Shown piece after piece: positions 50,620-59,480 of a DNA stretch of 64,000 nucleotides (position 1 is its first letter; each line of letters begins with the position of its first letter). The position numbers were made by a program, and so were the translations under genes. The notes beneath the pieces were generated by a model. The model worked only from the letters and a program-made list of their open reading frames with translations, did not search any database and was not told where the DNA came from. Origin of the DNA: Desulfitobacterium sp038181555 (GTDB lineage: Bacteria; Bacillota; Desulfitobacteriia; Desulfitobacteriales; Desulfitobacteriaceae); NCBI RefSeq assembly GCF_038181555.1, contig NZ_JBBWUA010000001.1:124001-188000 (forward strand), given 5' to 3'.

Positions 50620-50925
50620 ATGTTTGAAGACAAAGTTTTATCCTGTAAAGACTGTGGAGTAGATTTCGTTTTCTCCGCTTCCGAGCAAGAATTCTATGCA
50701 GAAAAAGGGTTCACCAACGAACCTGGACGTTGCCCATCTTGCCGTGCAGCTAGAAAGCAACAATCCAGAGGCAATGGCGGATATTCTTCACGTCCACAAC
50801 GTGAGATGTTCCCTGCAGTTTGTGCTAGTTGTGGAAAAGACACCACAGTGCCTTTCCAACCCTCTGGTGATAAACCCGTATATTGCCGCGATTGTTTCCA
50901 ACCACGCACCCGTAACAACTGGTAA
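50620..50925 (+). CDS. small protein with two zinc-binding CxxC motif pairs
   Basis: 101 aa from ATG 50620 (GGAGG upstream). The N-terminal part is a zf-trcl-type probable zinc ribbon: LSCKDCGVDFVFSASEQEF ... CPSCRAARK. A linker rich in Arg, Gly, Ser and Gln follows, then a second pair CASCGKDTTVPFQPSGDKPVYCRDC. Such proteins are common in Firmicutes and probably bind nucleic acid; the function is not established. The 5' leader is long (from about 50540) with an inverted GGAAGactgaaGACTTCC stretch. Confidence 0.8.
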   Translation: MFEDKVLSCKDCGVDFVFSASEQEFYAEKGFTNEPGRCPSCRAARKQQSRGNGGYSSRPQREMFPAVCASCGKDTTVPFQPSGDKPVYCRDCFQPRTRNNW

Positions 50926-50936
50926 TTGTTTAAGAG

Positions 50937-50975
50937 AAGCCTTCCTGGAGTTAGCTCCGGGAAGGCTTTTTTATT
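50937..50975 (+). terminator. terminator after the zinc protein gene
   Basis: AAGCCTTCC-t-GGAG-ttag-CTCC-g-GGAAGGCTT then TTTTT. Confidence 0.92.
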
Positions 50976-51060
50976 TATTTGGTTTAATTTACAAAATCTT
51001 TGTATATTATATTTAGATTGATTAAGATCTATGGTATATTCAAGGAAAGGGGGTGACAAG

Positions 51061-51486
51061 TTGCTTAAGAAGATTTTACTTGCTTTTGACGGTTCGGTAA
51101 ACGCTTTGAAGGCAGCTGACTATGCCATATCCATGGCAAAATGCAACGATGGCTCAGTAGAGATCCTTCATGTACGGGAGACAGTCACATCCTATCCAAG
51201 CAGAGTTGTTTTTGATTCAAACGAAATGGAGAAGGAACTCATCACAGAAGCTGAAGAAGTTATTGCTCAGGGTATTGCCAAATTTAAAGATTCTGGTGTC
51301 GAATTTACGACTCTAATAAAAACAGGTGATCCAGCAGAAGTCATCTGCGATGAAGCAGAGAAAATGGGAGCTACGGAAATAATTATTGGGAGTCGTGGCA
51401 TGAATGCCGTATCACGGTTCTTCCTTGGTAGCGTTAGCCTTAAAGTGCTTTCTCGTGCTCATTGTACTACTTTAGTCGTAAAGTAA
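51061..51486 (+). CDS. universal stress protein (UspA family)
   Basis: 141 aa from TTG 51061 (AAGGGGGTGA upstream). It opens KKILLAFDGSVNALKAADYA and ends with the ATP-binding pattern G-x2-G-x9-G-S in GSRGMNAVSRFFLGSVS. A 141-residue single Usp domain, cytoplasmic, probably a dimer that binds ATP. Its specific stress role cannot be read. Confidence 0.93.
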   Translation: MLKKILLAFDGSVNALKAADYAISMAKCNDGSVEILHVRETVTSYPSRVVFDSNEMEKELITEAEEVIAQGIAKFKDSGVEFTTLIKTGDPAEVICDEAEKMGATEIIIGSRGMNAVSRFFLGSVSLKVLSRAHCTTLVVK

Positions 51487-51556
51487 GACAGATTTCACAG
51501 ATTTAGTAGTATATTAGGGATATATGCATATTAATTACATATGAAAGTAGTTTTTT

Positions 51557-51592
51557 AAAGCAGCTCATATGTACTGAGTCTGCTTTTCTTTA
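51557..51592 (+). terminator. terminator after usp
   Basis: AAAGCAG-CTCA and TGAG-t-CTGCTTT stem, then TCTTT. The region 51593-51774 is AT-rich and shows no cobalamin riboswitch that I recognise. Confidence 0.75.
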
Positions 51593-51774
51593 ACAGGATT
51601 ATTCAACAGCATGGGAGGTGTATTGTCGAATTATAGAAAAAAATTATTATAAAATCCCATAAAATTCACAAAATTATAAAAGGGATATCTACGGCGGACG
51701 GCGAATACATAGGGTACAGTTGTATAGACAACCGCACTTATGTAGTGAAGAATAAAATCAGGAGGTTGATTCGT

Positions 51775-52578
51775 GTGATTCTTATAGGAGAGAAAATTAA
51801 TGGGGCGATCCCATCCGTGGCTAAAGCTATTGCCGCTAAAGATGCAGATTATATTCGTAATCTAGCAAAAGTGCAGACCGAGGCGGGTGTCGACTATCTT
51901 GATGTTTGTGCCTCGGTAGATAATGATGTCGAGTTAGAAACCATGAAGTGGCTCATCGATCTGGTCCAAGAAGTATCAGATGTCCCCATTTCCATAGACA
52001 GTCCTAACGCTCATATCATTGCTGAGGCGATTAAGTATTGCAACAAGCCGGGTCTGATTAATTCGGTGTCCATGGAAGGCGATAAGATTGACTTGATTTT
52101 CCCATTGATTGCCGATACAAAATGGGAATGTGTAGCGCTTCTGAATGATGATACCGGGATTCCTCAAGATGCAGAAAAGCGTTTGGAAGTTTTTGCGACT
52201 ATTATGGATAAAGCAAAGCAATACAATATTGTACCCAAGCGTCTGCACATCGATCCTTTGGTGCAAATGCTCTGTACTTCAGAAGATGGTATCCTAGCTA
52301 TTATGGATGTCATGAGAGAAATCAAAAAACAGTATCCCCAAATCCATATCACCGGAGGAGCCAGCAATATATCCTTCAATCTTCCCGTAAGAAGATTAGT
52401 AAATCAGGCTTTTATCGTCATGGCCATGAGTGCAGGAATGGATAGTGCCATCATTGATCCGACCAAAGAGGATTTAATGGGCATGATTTTTGCGACCGAA
52501 GCTCTTCTCGGTCAAGATGAATACTGCATGGAATACATTGGAGCCTATCGGGAAGGTAAATTTGGCGTCAAAAAATAA
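51775..52578 (+). CDS. methyltetrahydrofolate-corrinoid methyltransferase (MT II)
   Basis: 267 aa from GTG 51775, GGAGG 9 nt upstream. TIM-barrel of the pterin-binding (MeTr/MtgA/MtvA) family: ILIGEKINGAIPSVAKAI, AGVDYLDVCAS, ISIDSPN, GLINSVSMEGDKID, LHIDPLVQML and GGASNISFNLPVRRLVNQAF. The Asp and Asn residues bind the pterin. It moves a methyl group between the corrinoid protein and tetrahydrofolate. First gene of a three-gene methyltransferase unit (MT II, corrinoid protein, MT I), as in O-demethylase or methyl-amine/betaine systems. Confidence 0.9.
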   Translation: MILIGEKINGAIPSVAKAIAAKDADYIRNLAKVQTEAGVDYLDVCASVDNDVELETMKWLIDLVQEVSDVPISIDSPNAHIIAEAIKYCNKPGLINSVSMEGDKIDLIFPLIADTKWECVALLNDDTGIPQDAEKRLEVFATIMDKAKQYNIVPKRLHIDPLVQMLCTSEDGILAIMDVMREIKKQYPQIHITGGASNISFNLPVRRLVNQAFIVMAMSAGMDSAIIDPTKEDLMGMIFATEALLGQDEYCMEYIGAYREGKFGVKK

Positions 52579-52608
52579 CATAAGGATTAAAAACAAGGAG
52601 GAATTAAA

Positions 52609-53241
52609 ATGTCAAAAATCGCAGAAGTCAAAGCTATGGTAGAAGCGGGTAAAGCGAAACTCGTACCGGGTCTTGTTCAAGAAGCTCTTGATGCAGGTAA
52701 TGCGGCGGGAGATATTCTTGAGGGCATGATTGAATCCATGGGTGTCGTTGGGGATAAGTTCTCCTCAGGGGAACTTTTTGTACCAGAAATGCTCATGGCA
52801 GCCAAAGCTATGTCGAAGGGCGTAGAAGTCCTGAAGCCTCATCTCACAGGCGATAGCGCTAAGTCCTTAGGCACATGCGTTATTGGTACAGTCGCAGGAG
52901 ACCTCCACGATATCGGCAAAAATCTCGTGGCTATGATGTTGGAAAGTGTTGGCTTTACTATTGTGGATCTAGGAGTGGACGTATCTGCTGAAAAATTTGT
53001 CAATGCTGCCAAGGATAACGCGAACGTTAAACTTGTAGCTTGTTCCGGTCTCTTGACCACCACGATGCCTGCTATGAAGGAAACAGTCAATCTGCTGAAA
53101 AGCAGTGGCCTTTCCGGTGTCAAGGTAATCGTCGGTGGCGCACCGGTGAGCCAAGAAATGGCTGATATGATCGGTGCTGATGGCTTTGCTGCTGATGCGG
53201 GTGGCGCAGCTGTAAAAGCGAAGGAATTAGTAAGCGCTTAA
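52609..53241 (+). CDS. corrinoid (B12-binding) methyltransferase protein
   Basis: 210 aa. An N-terminal helical cap (about 1-85, VPEMLMAAKAM) is followed by a Rossmann B12 domain with the DLHDIGKN motif (DxHxxG; the His is the lower cobalt ligand), VDLGVDVSAEKF, CSGLLTTTM and VIVGGAPVS. It shuttles the methyl group as methylcobalamin between MT I and MT II. It has a strong AAGGAGG site and lies 30 bp after MT II. Confidence 0.95.
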   Translation: MSKIAEVKAMVEAGKAKLVPGLVQEALDAGNAAGDILEGMIESMGVVGDKFSSGELFVPEMLMAAKAMSKGVEVLKPHLTGDSAKSLGTCVIGTVAGDLHDIGKNLVAMMLESVGFTIVDLGVDVSAEKFVNAAKDNANVKLVACSGLLTTTMPAMKETVNLLKSSGLSGVKVIVGGAPVSQEMADMIGADGFAADAGGAAVKAKELVSA

Positions 53242-53293
53242 TGGCGTAAATGAACCTATAAACGGGACCAAGAGAATAGGGAGGCGGATATTC

Positions 53294-54271
53294 ATGTTAA
53301 CCAAAAAGCAAAACCTATTGGAAACCATTCGCGGCGGTAATCCGGATCGTTTTGTCAACCAGTATGAGTTTATGGACATCATCTTGGAAAACCCTATCGA
53401 CTTCATGGCTCCTCCCGGAGGCGAAGTCAAGACGGGTTGGGGAATCACCTTCAGATGGCCCGAAGGACAAATCGGTCAGTTCCCTGTCCATGATGAAGAG
53501 CATAAGGTTCTTAAAGATATCACCAAATGGAGAGAGCAAGTCAAAGCCCCTGTGATTCCTGATACCGATGAAGCATGGGCTGCTGCCGTTGAGCACGCCA
53601 ACAGAATCGACCGCAATGAGCAATTCGTTACGGCCTTCGTAGCCCCCGGGGTTTTCGAAATGTGCCATCACTTGATGAGCATGGAAGATGCTTTGATGGC
53701 CTTATATGAAGAACCGGAATATATGCACGAGCTGATCGACTATCTTACAGAATATGAACTGAAACTAGCAGAAGTCATCTGCCGTCGTCTTAAACCCGAT
53801 GCCCTCTTCCATCATGATGACTGGGGTAGCCAAAAGAGCACCTTCATTTCCCCAGCGATGTTTGAAGAATTCTATGTTCCTGCTTACAAGAAGATCTATA
53901 GCTACTACAAGCAACATGGGGTTGAGCTGCTGGTTCATCACAGCGATTGCTATGCCGCAACCTTCGTGCCTTTCATGATCGAAATGGGCGTTGATATTTG
54001 GCAAGGTGTCATGACCACTAACAACACTCCTGAGCTCATCAAAAAATACGGCGGAAAGATCAGCTTTATGGGCGATATCGACAGCGGTGTCGTTGACTTC
54101 CCAACTTGGACACTGGAAATTGCCGCCAGAGAAGTGGAAAGAGCATGCACCAATTGTGGAAAACACTATTTTATCCCCTGTCTAACTCAAGGCCTGGGAT
54201 TTAGCTCCTTCCCCGGAGTTTACGATTGTGTAAGCGAAGAAATCGATAAGTTTAGCAAGAAAGTGTTCTAA
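53294..54271 (+). CDS. URO-D-family substrate:corrinoid methyltransferase (MT I)
   Basis: 325 aa. Uroporphyrinogen-decarboxylase fold: FHHDDWGSQKSTFISPAMF, LLVHHSDCYAATFVP and FIPCLTQGLGFSSFPGVY near the end, with His and Cys positioned for a catalytic zinc as in MtaA/MtbA/MtvB enzymes. It lacks the N-terminal arginine cluster of true porphyrin decarboxylases. With MT II and the corrinoid protein upstream it is probably the methyl donor-specific enzyme, e.g. for phenyl methyl ethers; the donor is inference. Confidence 0.85.
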   Translation: MLTKKQNLLETIRGGNPDRFVNQYEFMDIILENPIDFMAPPGGEVKTGWGITFRWPEGQIGQFPVHDEEHKVLKDITKWREQVKAPVIPDTDEAWAAAVEHANRIDRNEQFVTAFVAPGVFEMCHHLMSMEDALMALYEEPEYMHELIDYLTEYELKLAEVICRRLKPDALFHHDDWGSQKSTFISPAMFEEFYVPAYKKIYSYYKQHGVELLVHHSDCYAATFVPFMIEMGVDIWQGVMTTNNTPELIKKYGGKISFMGDIDSGVVDFPTWTLEIAAREVERACTNCGKHYFIPCLTQGLGFSSFPGVYDCVSEEIDKFSKKVF

Positions 54272-54285
54272 ATCATCAATAGCAA

Positions 54286-54322
54286 AGCCTTCGGAGCTGG
54301 TCTTCGGAGGCCTTGTTTTTCC
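54286..54322 (+). terminator. terminator after MT I
   Basis: GCCTTCGGAG and CTTCGGAGGC form a stem (with G-T pairs), followed by CTTGTTTTT. The DUF2284 gene follows 19 bp later, so read-through is possible. Confidence 0.6.
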
Positions 54323-54340
54323 ACGAGGAGAGGTGAATAT

Positions 54341-54889
54341 ATGAGTTCTGGCATCGCAGATTTAATGTCCTACATAAAATCCCTCGGTGTAGATCATTGT
54401 GCACATATTCGTACCCAAGATATTCCCTTTAATATTGATTTTAGAAAGCCCTGCGAGCAAAACGTCTGTGGGAACTACCAGAAAAACTGGATGTGTCCCC
54501 CCGCTGTGGGAGATTTTGAAGAGCTTCGCCAGAAGGCTCTATACTATCAAGAGGGCATTCTGTTCCAAAAGGTGTATCAGCTGGAGGACTCCTTTGATTT
54601 GGAAGGAATGCAAGAGGGGACGGCAGAACACACCAAGATATTGTTGAATGTAATAACTAAGCTCAGGGAAATGGGTCTCTTTAAAGACTTCTTGCCACTC
54701 AATGTGGGGCCGTGTACTGCCTGTGAGCGCTGCTCTATACTTGATGGCGATGAATGTCGCTCTCCGGATGCAGCTATTGCTTCGGTGGAGTCCTATGGAA
54801 TCGATGTAACGAACTTACTCAAGCAATACGGAATACCTTATAATAACGGTAAAAACACCATGTCCTGTGTAAGTCTCATCTTGATTTGA
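54341..54889 (+). CDS. DUF2284 metal-binding protein
   Basis: 182 aa. Family hallmarks: CGNYQKNWMCPPAVGDFEEL near residue 45-65 and CTACERCSILDGDECRSP near 127-145, with about eight Cys that could hold a cluster. No signal peptide. DUF2284 proteins often sit near corrinoid methyltransferases and other anaerobic redox genes; function not established. It directly follows the methyltransferase unit and may help reactivate the corrinoid, but this is only a guess. Confidence 0.8.
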   Translation: MSSGIADLMSYIKSLGVDHCAHIRTQDIPFNIDFRKPCEQNVCGNYQKNWMCPPAVGDFEELRQKALYYQEGILFQKVYQLEDSFDLEGMQEGTAEHTKILLNVITKLREMGLFKDFLPLNVGPCTACERCSILDGDECRSPDAAIASVESYGIDVTNLLKQYGIPYNNGKNTMSCVSLILI

Positions 54890-54936
54890 AACAAACAGTT
54901 TCTGCCTATTACCTTGGCAGAAACTGTTTGTTTTAC
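54889..54936 (+). terminator. strong terminator after the DUF2284 gene
   Basis: AAACAAACAGTTTCTGCC pairs with GGCAGAAACTGTTTGTTTT around a loop of about 10 nt. Confidence 0.92.
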
Positions 54937-55093
54937 TGAGGCATGTGTGGGCAAGGTTACTCATCCTGTGATTTCCTTAATGATGACATTAAGAATTCAG
55001 ATGGTTAATATTAGAGGATTTGTGAGAAGAATGTCAAATTGTCATAATAATGGCACATGTAGGCACTTTCACAAAAAAGGAGCTAAAATCATC

Positions 55094-56284
55094 ATGAATA
55101 CAACCTTAATGAAAATCTCAACCATCGGAAGCTCCCAAGCGGTTGCTGATGAATTGTATCGTGTGGTGTCAATTTATTTTGGGCATAAAGTCGAAATGAA
55201 AAATCGGTATTCGATTAAAGAAATGCCCGCTGTTTTAAACGACGACCTCTATATTGCACTTCCTACAAGAGTAGAGGAAGCCTCAAAGTATGTGAAGAGG
55301 GAACAGATCTTTCCTTTGGAACTCATCCCAGAAGACATGCTTTACATCAGACTTGCCCGAGTTCCCGCAGGCTCCAATGTCGTTATTTTCAACAATAATT
55401 CTTCCCAAGGTAAGGCCATAGAGAAATACCTTCTGGAACATGAAGTTAATCATGTTCAATATCGAATAGCACCCTATGCTGAAATGGATGATACCCAGAT
55501 TAGGGAAATCTTACAAGCTGCTGATTATATCGTTGGTATGCATGGCTTTGTAGGAAATCGGGATATCCTTTGGACCAAGTATGGAGGTTATTTTGACAGA
55601 AATAAGGCCTCTGTCATTGAATTTAATCGAATCATAAAACCCGAAGATATTCTGCACCTAACGGAGAAGGTCGTTGAATTTAACTTTAACCAAGTTCTCT
55701 TCAATACACAAAGTATAAGCTTTGACTTGAATGCTCATATCGAAGAGGTCACGAGTTCGATGGAGGGTATTGTTGATTTTCTAGCTGAGACGAATGGGCG
55801 GATTTTAGAAGCGGACAGCCAAGTGAAAAAACAAGTGAATCGAATTGACGAGACCATTGAAATTACAAAAGAACTCAATACCAACGCCCAAAAAATTGAA
55901 GAGCTTATTGATACCATAAAAATGATATCCGACCAAACCAATTTGCTCGCCCTCAACGCAGCTATTGAGGCGGCTCGCGCCGGAGATGCTGGGAGAGGAT
56001 TCGCTGTAGTCGCCGATGAAGTTAAAAAGTTAGCGGATAAAAGTAAACAATCCATCCAATTTATCCAGCAGCAGGTGACAAATATTAGGCAGACCAATAA
56101 CCGTACCGTGCCGTTACTGCAATTTCTGGCTAGTGAAATAACGGAAATGGATGAGATTATTAACAAGATCCTAGCAAGTTCCACGGTCAATCAAACGGAG
56201 GCCCAGTCAATTTCTGAGGCGCTAAGCCGTGTGACACGGATCAGTGAACAGCTTACCAGTGAATTTGTTGCCTTTAGTTTTTAG
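55094..56284 (+). CDS. soluble methyl-accepting chemotaxis protein
   Basis: 396 aa from ATG 55094 (AAAGGAG 11 nt upstream); longer openings read through the terminator and are rejected. No membrane segment. The N-terminal about 180 residues resemble the PrpR-N-like ligand domain (YFGHKVEMKNRYSIKEMP, VVIFNNNSSQGKAIEKYLLE, ADYIVGMHGFVG). The C-terminal half has the receptor tip, DQTNLLALNAAIEAARAGDAGRGFAVVADEV, split as usual, with coiled-coil arms. It would signal to CheA/CheW from the cytoplasm. Ligand unknown. Confidence 0.85.
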   Translation: MNTTLMKISTIGSSQAVADELYRVVSIYFGHKVEMKNRYSIKEMPAVLNDDLYIALPTRVEEASKYVKREQIFPLELIPEDMLYIRLARVPAGSNVVIFNNNSSQGKAIEKYLLEHEVNHVQYRIAPYAEMDDTQIREILQAADYIVGMHGFVGNRDILWTKYGGYFDRNKASVIEFNRIIKPEDILHLTEKVVEFNFNQVLFNTQSISFDLNAHIEEVTSSMEGIVDFLAETNGRILEADSQVKKQVNRIDETIEITKELNTNAQKIEELIDTIKMISDQTNLLALNAAIEAARAGDAGRGFAVVADEVKKLADKSKQSIQFIQQQVTNIRQTNNRTVPLLQFLASEITEMDEIINKILASSTVNQTEAQSISEALSRVTRISEQLTSEFVAFSF

Positions 56285-56327
56285 AGAACTGTTTTTAGAA
56301 AACAAGATGTTAAGCTGACAACACTAG

Positions 56328-56372
56328 AAATGCGACCTTTCAGGTATAACCTGAGGGGTCGCATTTTTGTCT
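56328..56372 (+). terminator. terminator after the chemoreceptor gene
   Basis: AAATGCGACC pairs with GGTCGCATTT; an inner CAGGT/ACCTG hairpin extends the stem; T-run TTTTGTCTTTT. Confidence 0.88.
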
Positions 56373-56412
56373 TTTCCTATGCCGATTTTGCTTTTTTAGA
56401 AGGGTAGCTTTG

Positions 56413-56919
56413 TTAGTGTGGTATTGCAAAAACTAAGCGTTCGTTTTGGGCTTCCTCAGCAGGACCTAGGACCAGATAGTCAAAGAGAGTCATATCGAAT
56501 TTCTCGCAGTTAAGAATGATATCGCTCTTACCATCCTCAGTTTCGCGTAAATACATCCGGATGTCCAGATTGCCTTTTCTTCCCTTGTCGGTATAGACTT
56601 CAAAGAAAAGGGCATCATTTATCATTTTCTTTGCCCGGTCCATTGTTTCAGTACTAGCCAAGACAATCGACTGGTGCAGAGTTGTCTTTTCAAGAACGAT
56701 TTCCTTCTCGACTTTAATATCGGTAATATTGATGGACATAAAGGTTCCATCATCATGTTTGTATTGGTGGTTTAGCAGATAATCGGTATTGAGTTCACCG
56801 ACACTAAGATTCTTCTCCTTGGCCAAGTCTTCCAGTGTAAGCTGTGTGTCTGAGGAACATCCAGTTAAAGCAACAACCATGACAAAAGCAAGAGCTACAA
56901 TAATTTTTTTAAGCAACAA
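56413..56919 (-). CDS. lipoprotein of unknown function
   Basis: 168 aa. The signal peptide ends with the lipobox ALTGC (Cys 21), so it is anchored outside the membrane. The mature part is hydrophilic with alternating strands and shows no recognised domain. Start ATG 56919 follows a GAAGGAG-type site. It stands alone between the chemoreceptor and the desulfurase gene. The intergenic gap 56920-57089 shows nothing clear. Confidence 0.7.
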   Translation of the reverse strand: MLLKKIIVALAFVMVVALTGCSSDTQLTLEDLAKEKNLSVGELNTDYLLNHQYKHDDGTFMSINITDIKVEKEIVLEKTTLHQSIVLASTETMDRAKKMINDALFFEVYTDKGRKGNLDIRMYLRETEDGKSDIILNCEKFDMTLFDYLVLGPAEEAQNERLVFAIPH

Positions 56920-57089
56920 AAATTCACTCCTTCAATATATGAACTGCAATTCGTGTGGCTATCAGTAATTTCGATTTCCGATAGTAATTTCCTGCATATC
57001 CGACATTATATTTATAATATTTAGATAAGATTATTCACTGAAGAACCTTCATTGCAAAACATTCGATTTGATTATTCACTGCAAATTGC

Positions 57090-58193
57090 TTACTTCGCTA
57101 ACTCCTGGACAGCCTCAATAGCACGCTCTGTCTCTGCCAGGGTGTTAAAATGTGAAAAGGAGAAGCGAATCGATCCATCAAGGTCAAGTTTCTTGTGTAT
57201 GAGCGGGGAGCAGTGAGCTCCGGCTCGAACACAGATGCCATAGTTTTCATAAAGAAGACTGGCTCCTTGGGCGCAGTCATAACCTTCGATATTAAGTGAG
57301 ACAATAGGCACACGCACCGGTGCTTGCATATCCCCATAGACGGTGACCTTAGGCAAGTTAACCACAGCTTGAGCAAAGGTACGGGCCAAGGCATCAGCTT
57401 GTTGATAAATAGTCGTGAGACCTGTGGAACGGATGTAACGCACCCCTGCCAAAAGCCCGGCGATACCATGGACATTTTGGGTACCGGCCTCTAAGGCGTC
57501 AGGTAGCTCCTCGGGATGACGGGGGTCGAAGGTGTGGTGACCGCTTCCGCCAACCAACAAAGAGGAGGGTTGAAAACCTTCCCCAAGGCAAAGCCCACCA
57601 GTACCTTGGGGTCCATAGAGAGATTTATGACCGGTAAAGCACAGTGCAGAGATTGTTTTATGCATTCTGATCGGCAAAAGCCCTGCACTTTGCGAGGCAT
57701 CCACGATCAAGCGAACGCCACGGGCGGCGCATAACTCGCCGATGGCTTCGATATCAAAAACATTTCCGGTTACATTGGAGGCGTGGGTCATGACAACCGC
57801 TTCTGTATCGGGCCGGAGGGCAGCGGTTATCTGATCCAGAGGGATGCGCCCTTTCTCATCGGCGGGGACCACAGTATAGTTCCCTTGCCGATAAACAGGT
57901 CGCAAGACGGAATTGTGATCAGTTGCCGAAGTGACGATATGTCCGCGGATGCTACCGATCGCAAGGTTTAGAGCGGCAGTGGCATTGGCGGTAAAGATGA
58001 CCCGCAGGGGGTCCTGAAGACCGAAAAAGTCAGCAAGCTCCATTCTGGCATCCATTAAGGTGCGCAGAGCATTTAAAGCAGGAGGATGTGCTCCCCTGGA
58101 GGCGTTGCCTAAAGTATTCATGGCTTGTATTACTGCCTCTTTAACTTCAGCTGGTTTTTGCAAAGTTGTAGCGGCATTATCAAGATAAATCAT
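57090..58193 (-). CDS. cysteine desulfurase / selenocysteine lyase-like class V aminotransferase
   Basis: 367 aa from ATG 58193 (GGAGG upstream); the longer opening has no such site. PLP enzyme: MIYLDNAATTLQKP start, HASNVTGNVFDIEAIGEL, DASQSAGLLPI and the PLP-lysine motif FTGHKSLYGPQGTGGL near residue 200, then GICVRAGAHCSPL with a Cys. It belongs to the family found beside selD in selenium-using bacteria; it may deliver Se or S from selenocysteine or cysteine. It is divergent from selD with 211 bp between. Confidence 0.87.
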   Translation of the reverse strand: MIYLDNAATTLQKPAEVKEAVIQAMNTLGNASRGAHPPALNALRTLMDARMELADFFGLQDPLRVIFTANATAALNLAIGSIRGHIVTSATDHNSVLRPVYRQGNYTVVPADEKGRIPLDQITAALRPDTEAVVMTHASNVTGNVFDIEAIGELCAARGVRLIVDASQSAGLLPIRMHKTISALCFTGHKSLYGPQGTGGLCLGEGFQPSSLLVGGSGHHTFDPRHPEELPDALEAGTQNVHGIAGLLAGVRYIRSTGLTTIYQQADALARTFAQAVVNLPKVTVYGDMQAPVRVPIVSLNIEGYDCAQGASLLYENYGICVRAGAHCSPLIHKKLDLDGSIRFSFSHFNTLAETERAIEAVQELAK

Positions 58194-58404
58194 AATTTCC
58201 TCCACTATATGAGATGCTAACACTTAATAAGCGGGACGATAGTACCGCAATTCGTTATCGCTAAGCAGTAAGAATCAGTTCTATTATAGTATAAACCAAA
58301 AAAAAGCGTTATGATAGAATTGTTATTCTTTTAAGCTACGAAGGAATCCCCAAATAGTTTGTGGAATACTTTGTAGGATGAAAACAGGAAAGGGGATTCT
58401 ATTC

Positions 58405-59427
58405 TTGAAATCATTTTTATCAAGCTGTACCACGGGTGGTTGCGGAGCAAAGATAGGCCCCGGTGAGCTATCGAAGGTTCTTTCGGCGTTACCCGCCTTT
58501 CATAATCCGAATCTCCTTGTAGGGTTTGATGCCTCTGACGATGCCGCAGTTTATCAGATGAGTGAAGATACAGCTATTGTTTCTACGGTAGATTTCTTTA
58601 CACCCATGGTAGAAGATCCGCGAACCTTTGGCAGGATCGCTGCCGCCAATGCTTTAAGCGACGTCTATGCAATGGGGGGATCGCCTCTTTTTGCTCTCAA
58701 CCTTGTCTGTTATCCTGAAAGGGAAGAGCTCCAAGCTTTAGGTGAAATTTTAGCAGGCGGGGCAGAAAAACTGTTAGAAGCCGGAGCGGTCCTTTGCGGT
58801 GGGCATTCCATCTACGATCGAGAGCCGAAATATGGCTTGGCAGTCACGGGTTACCTCAATCCGCAGAAGATATGGAAGAACAATACTCCCCAACCGGGAG
58901 ATCAACTGATACTCACCAAGCCCGTAGGAGTTGGTATCATAATGGCAGCTTTGCGCGGGGAGATGGCAGAGCCTGAGGCTATCGAAGCTGCCCTGACCTC
59001 TATGCAACGCCTTAACAAATATGCCGCCGAAAAAATGCACCACTTCCCTGTTCACGCCTGCACGGATATTACCGGCTTTGGCTTGCTTGCCCATGCTCGG
59101 GAAATGGCCGGGAAAGAGACCTCGGTCGTTCTCTATCCCTCTCAACTACCCTACATGCCCCAAGCCTACACCTATGCAGAAGGTTATTTACTTACTGCTG
59201 CCGGTCAGCGCAATCGAAATTTTATGGAGGGTGCTGTGGACTTTGGCGAGACATCGTTTCCTTTACAGGAATTAATGCTTGATCCTCAGACTTCCGGCGG
59301 TTTACTGTTCAGCGTACCCAAGGCTTATGGGGAAGAGGCCTTAAGTGCTATCCAGGAGGCAGAGCCTCAGGCCAGAATCATTGGTGAGGTTCTACCGCGT
59401 TTTGACTTGCCTATAATCTTGAGATGA
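58405..59427 (+). CDS. selD: selenide, water dikinase (selenophosphate synthetase), Cys form
   Basis: 340 aa from TTG 58405 (AAAGGGG 9 nt upstream); ATG 58378 is possible but has no good site. Active-site loop TTGGCGAKIGP with Cys13 and Lys16; in selenoprotein forms this Cys is selenocysteine, here it is TGC. ATP/Mg motifs: DASDDAAVYQ, STVDFFTPMVEDP, GRIAAANALSDVYAMGG, GGHSIYDREPKYGLAV and CTDITGFGLLAHAREM. It makes selenophosphate for selenocysteine tRNA and selenouridine. Its end overlaps the next frame by 4 bp. Confidence 0.93.
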   Translation: MKSFLSSCTTGGCGAKIGPGELSKVLSALPAFHNPNLLVGFDASDDAAVYQMSEDTAIVSTVDFFTPMVEDPRTFGRIAAANALSDVYAMGGSPLFALNLVCYPEREELQALGEILAGGAEKLLEAGAVLCGGHSIYDREPKYGLAVTGYLNPQKIWKNNTPQPGDQLILTKPVGVGIIMAALRGEMAEPEAIEAALTSMQRLNKYAAEKMHHFPVHACTDITGFGLLAHAREMAGKETSVVLYPSQLPYMPQAYTYAEGYLLTAAGQRNRNFMEGAVDFGETSFPLQELMLDPQTSGGLLFSVPKAYGEEALSAIQEAEPQARIIGEVLPRFDLPIILR

Positions 59428-59480
59428 GAAATCAGCAAACAAACCAAGCTAAGGGGAAACCCAATGAGGAGGGAATAATA

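Noticed and set aside
51593..51774. Possible cobalamin riboswitch before the methyltransferase genes
   Set aside because: No B12-box-like sequence was recognised; the stretch is AT-rich with only a small hairpin.
54914..55093. Longer N-terminus for the chemoreceptor
   Set aside because: It would begin inside a strong terminator hairpin and lacks a ribosome site.
58405..58460. Possible selenocysteine codon in the SelD active site
   Set aside because: The codon at the catalytic position is TGC (Cys), so no in-frame TGA has to be read through.
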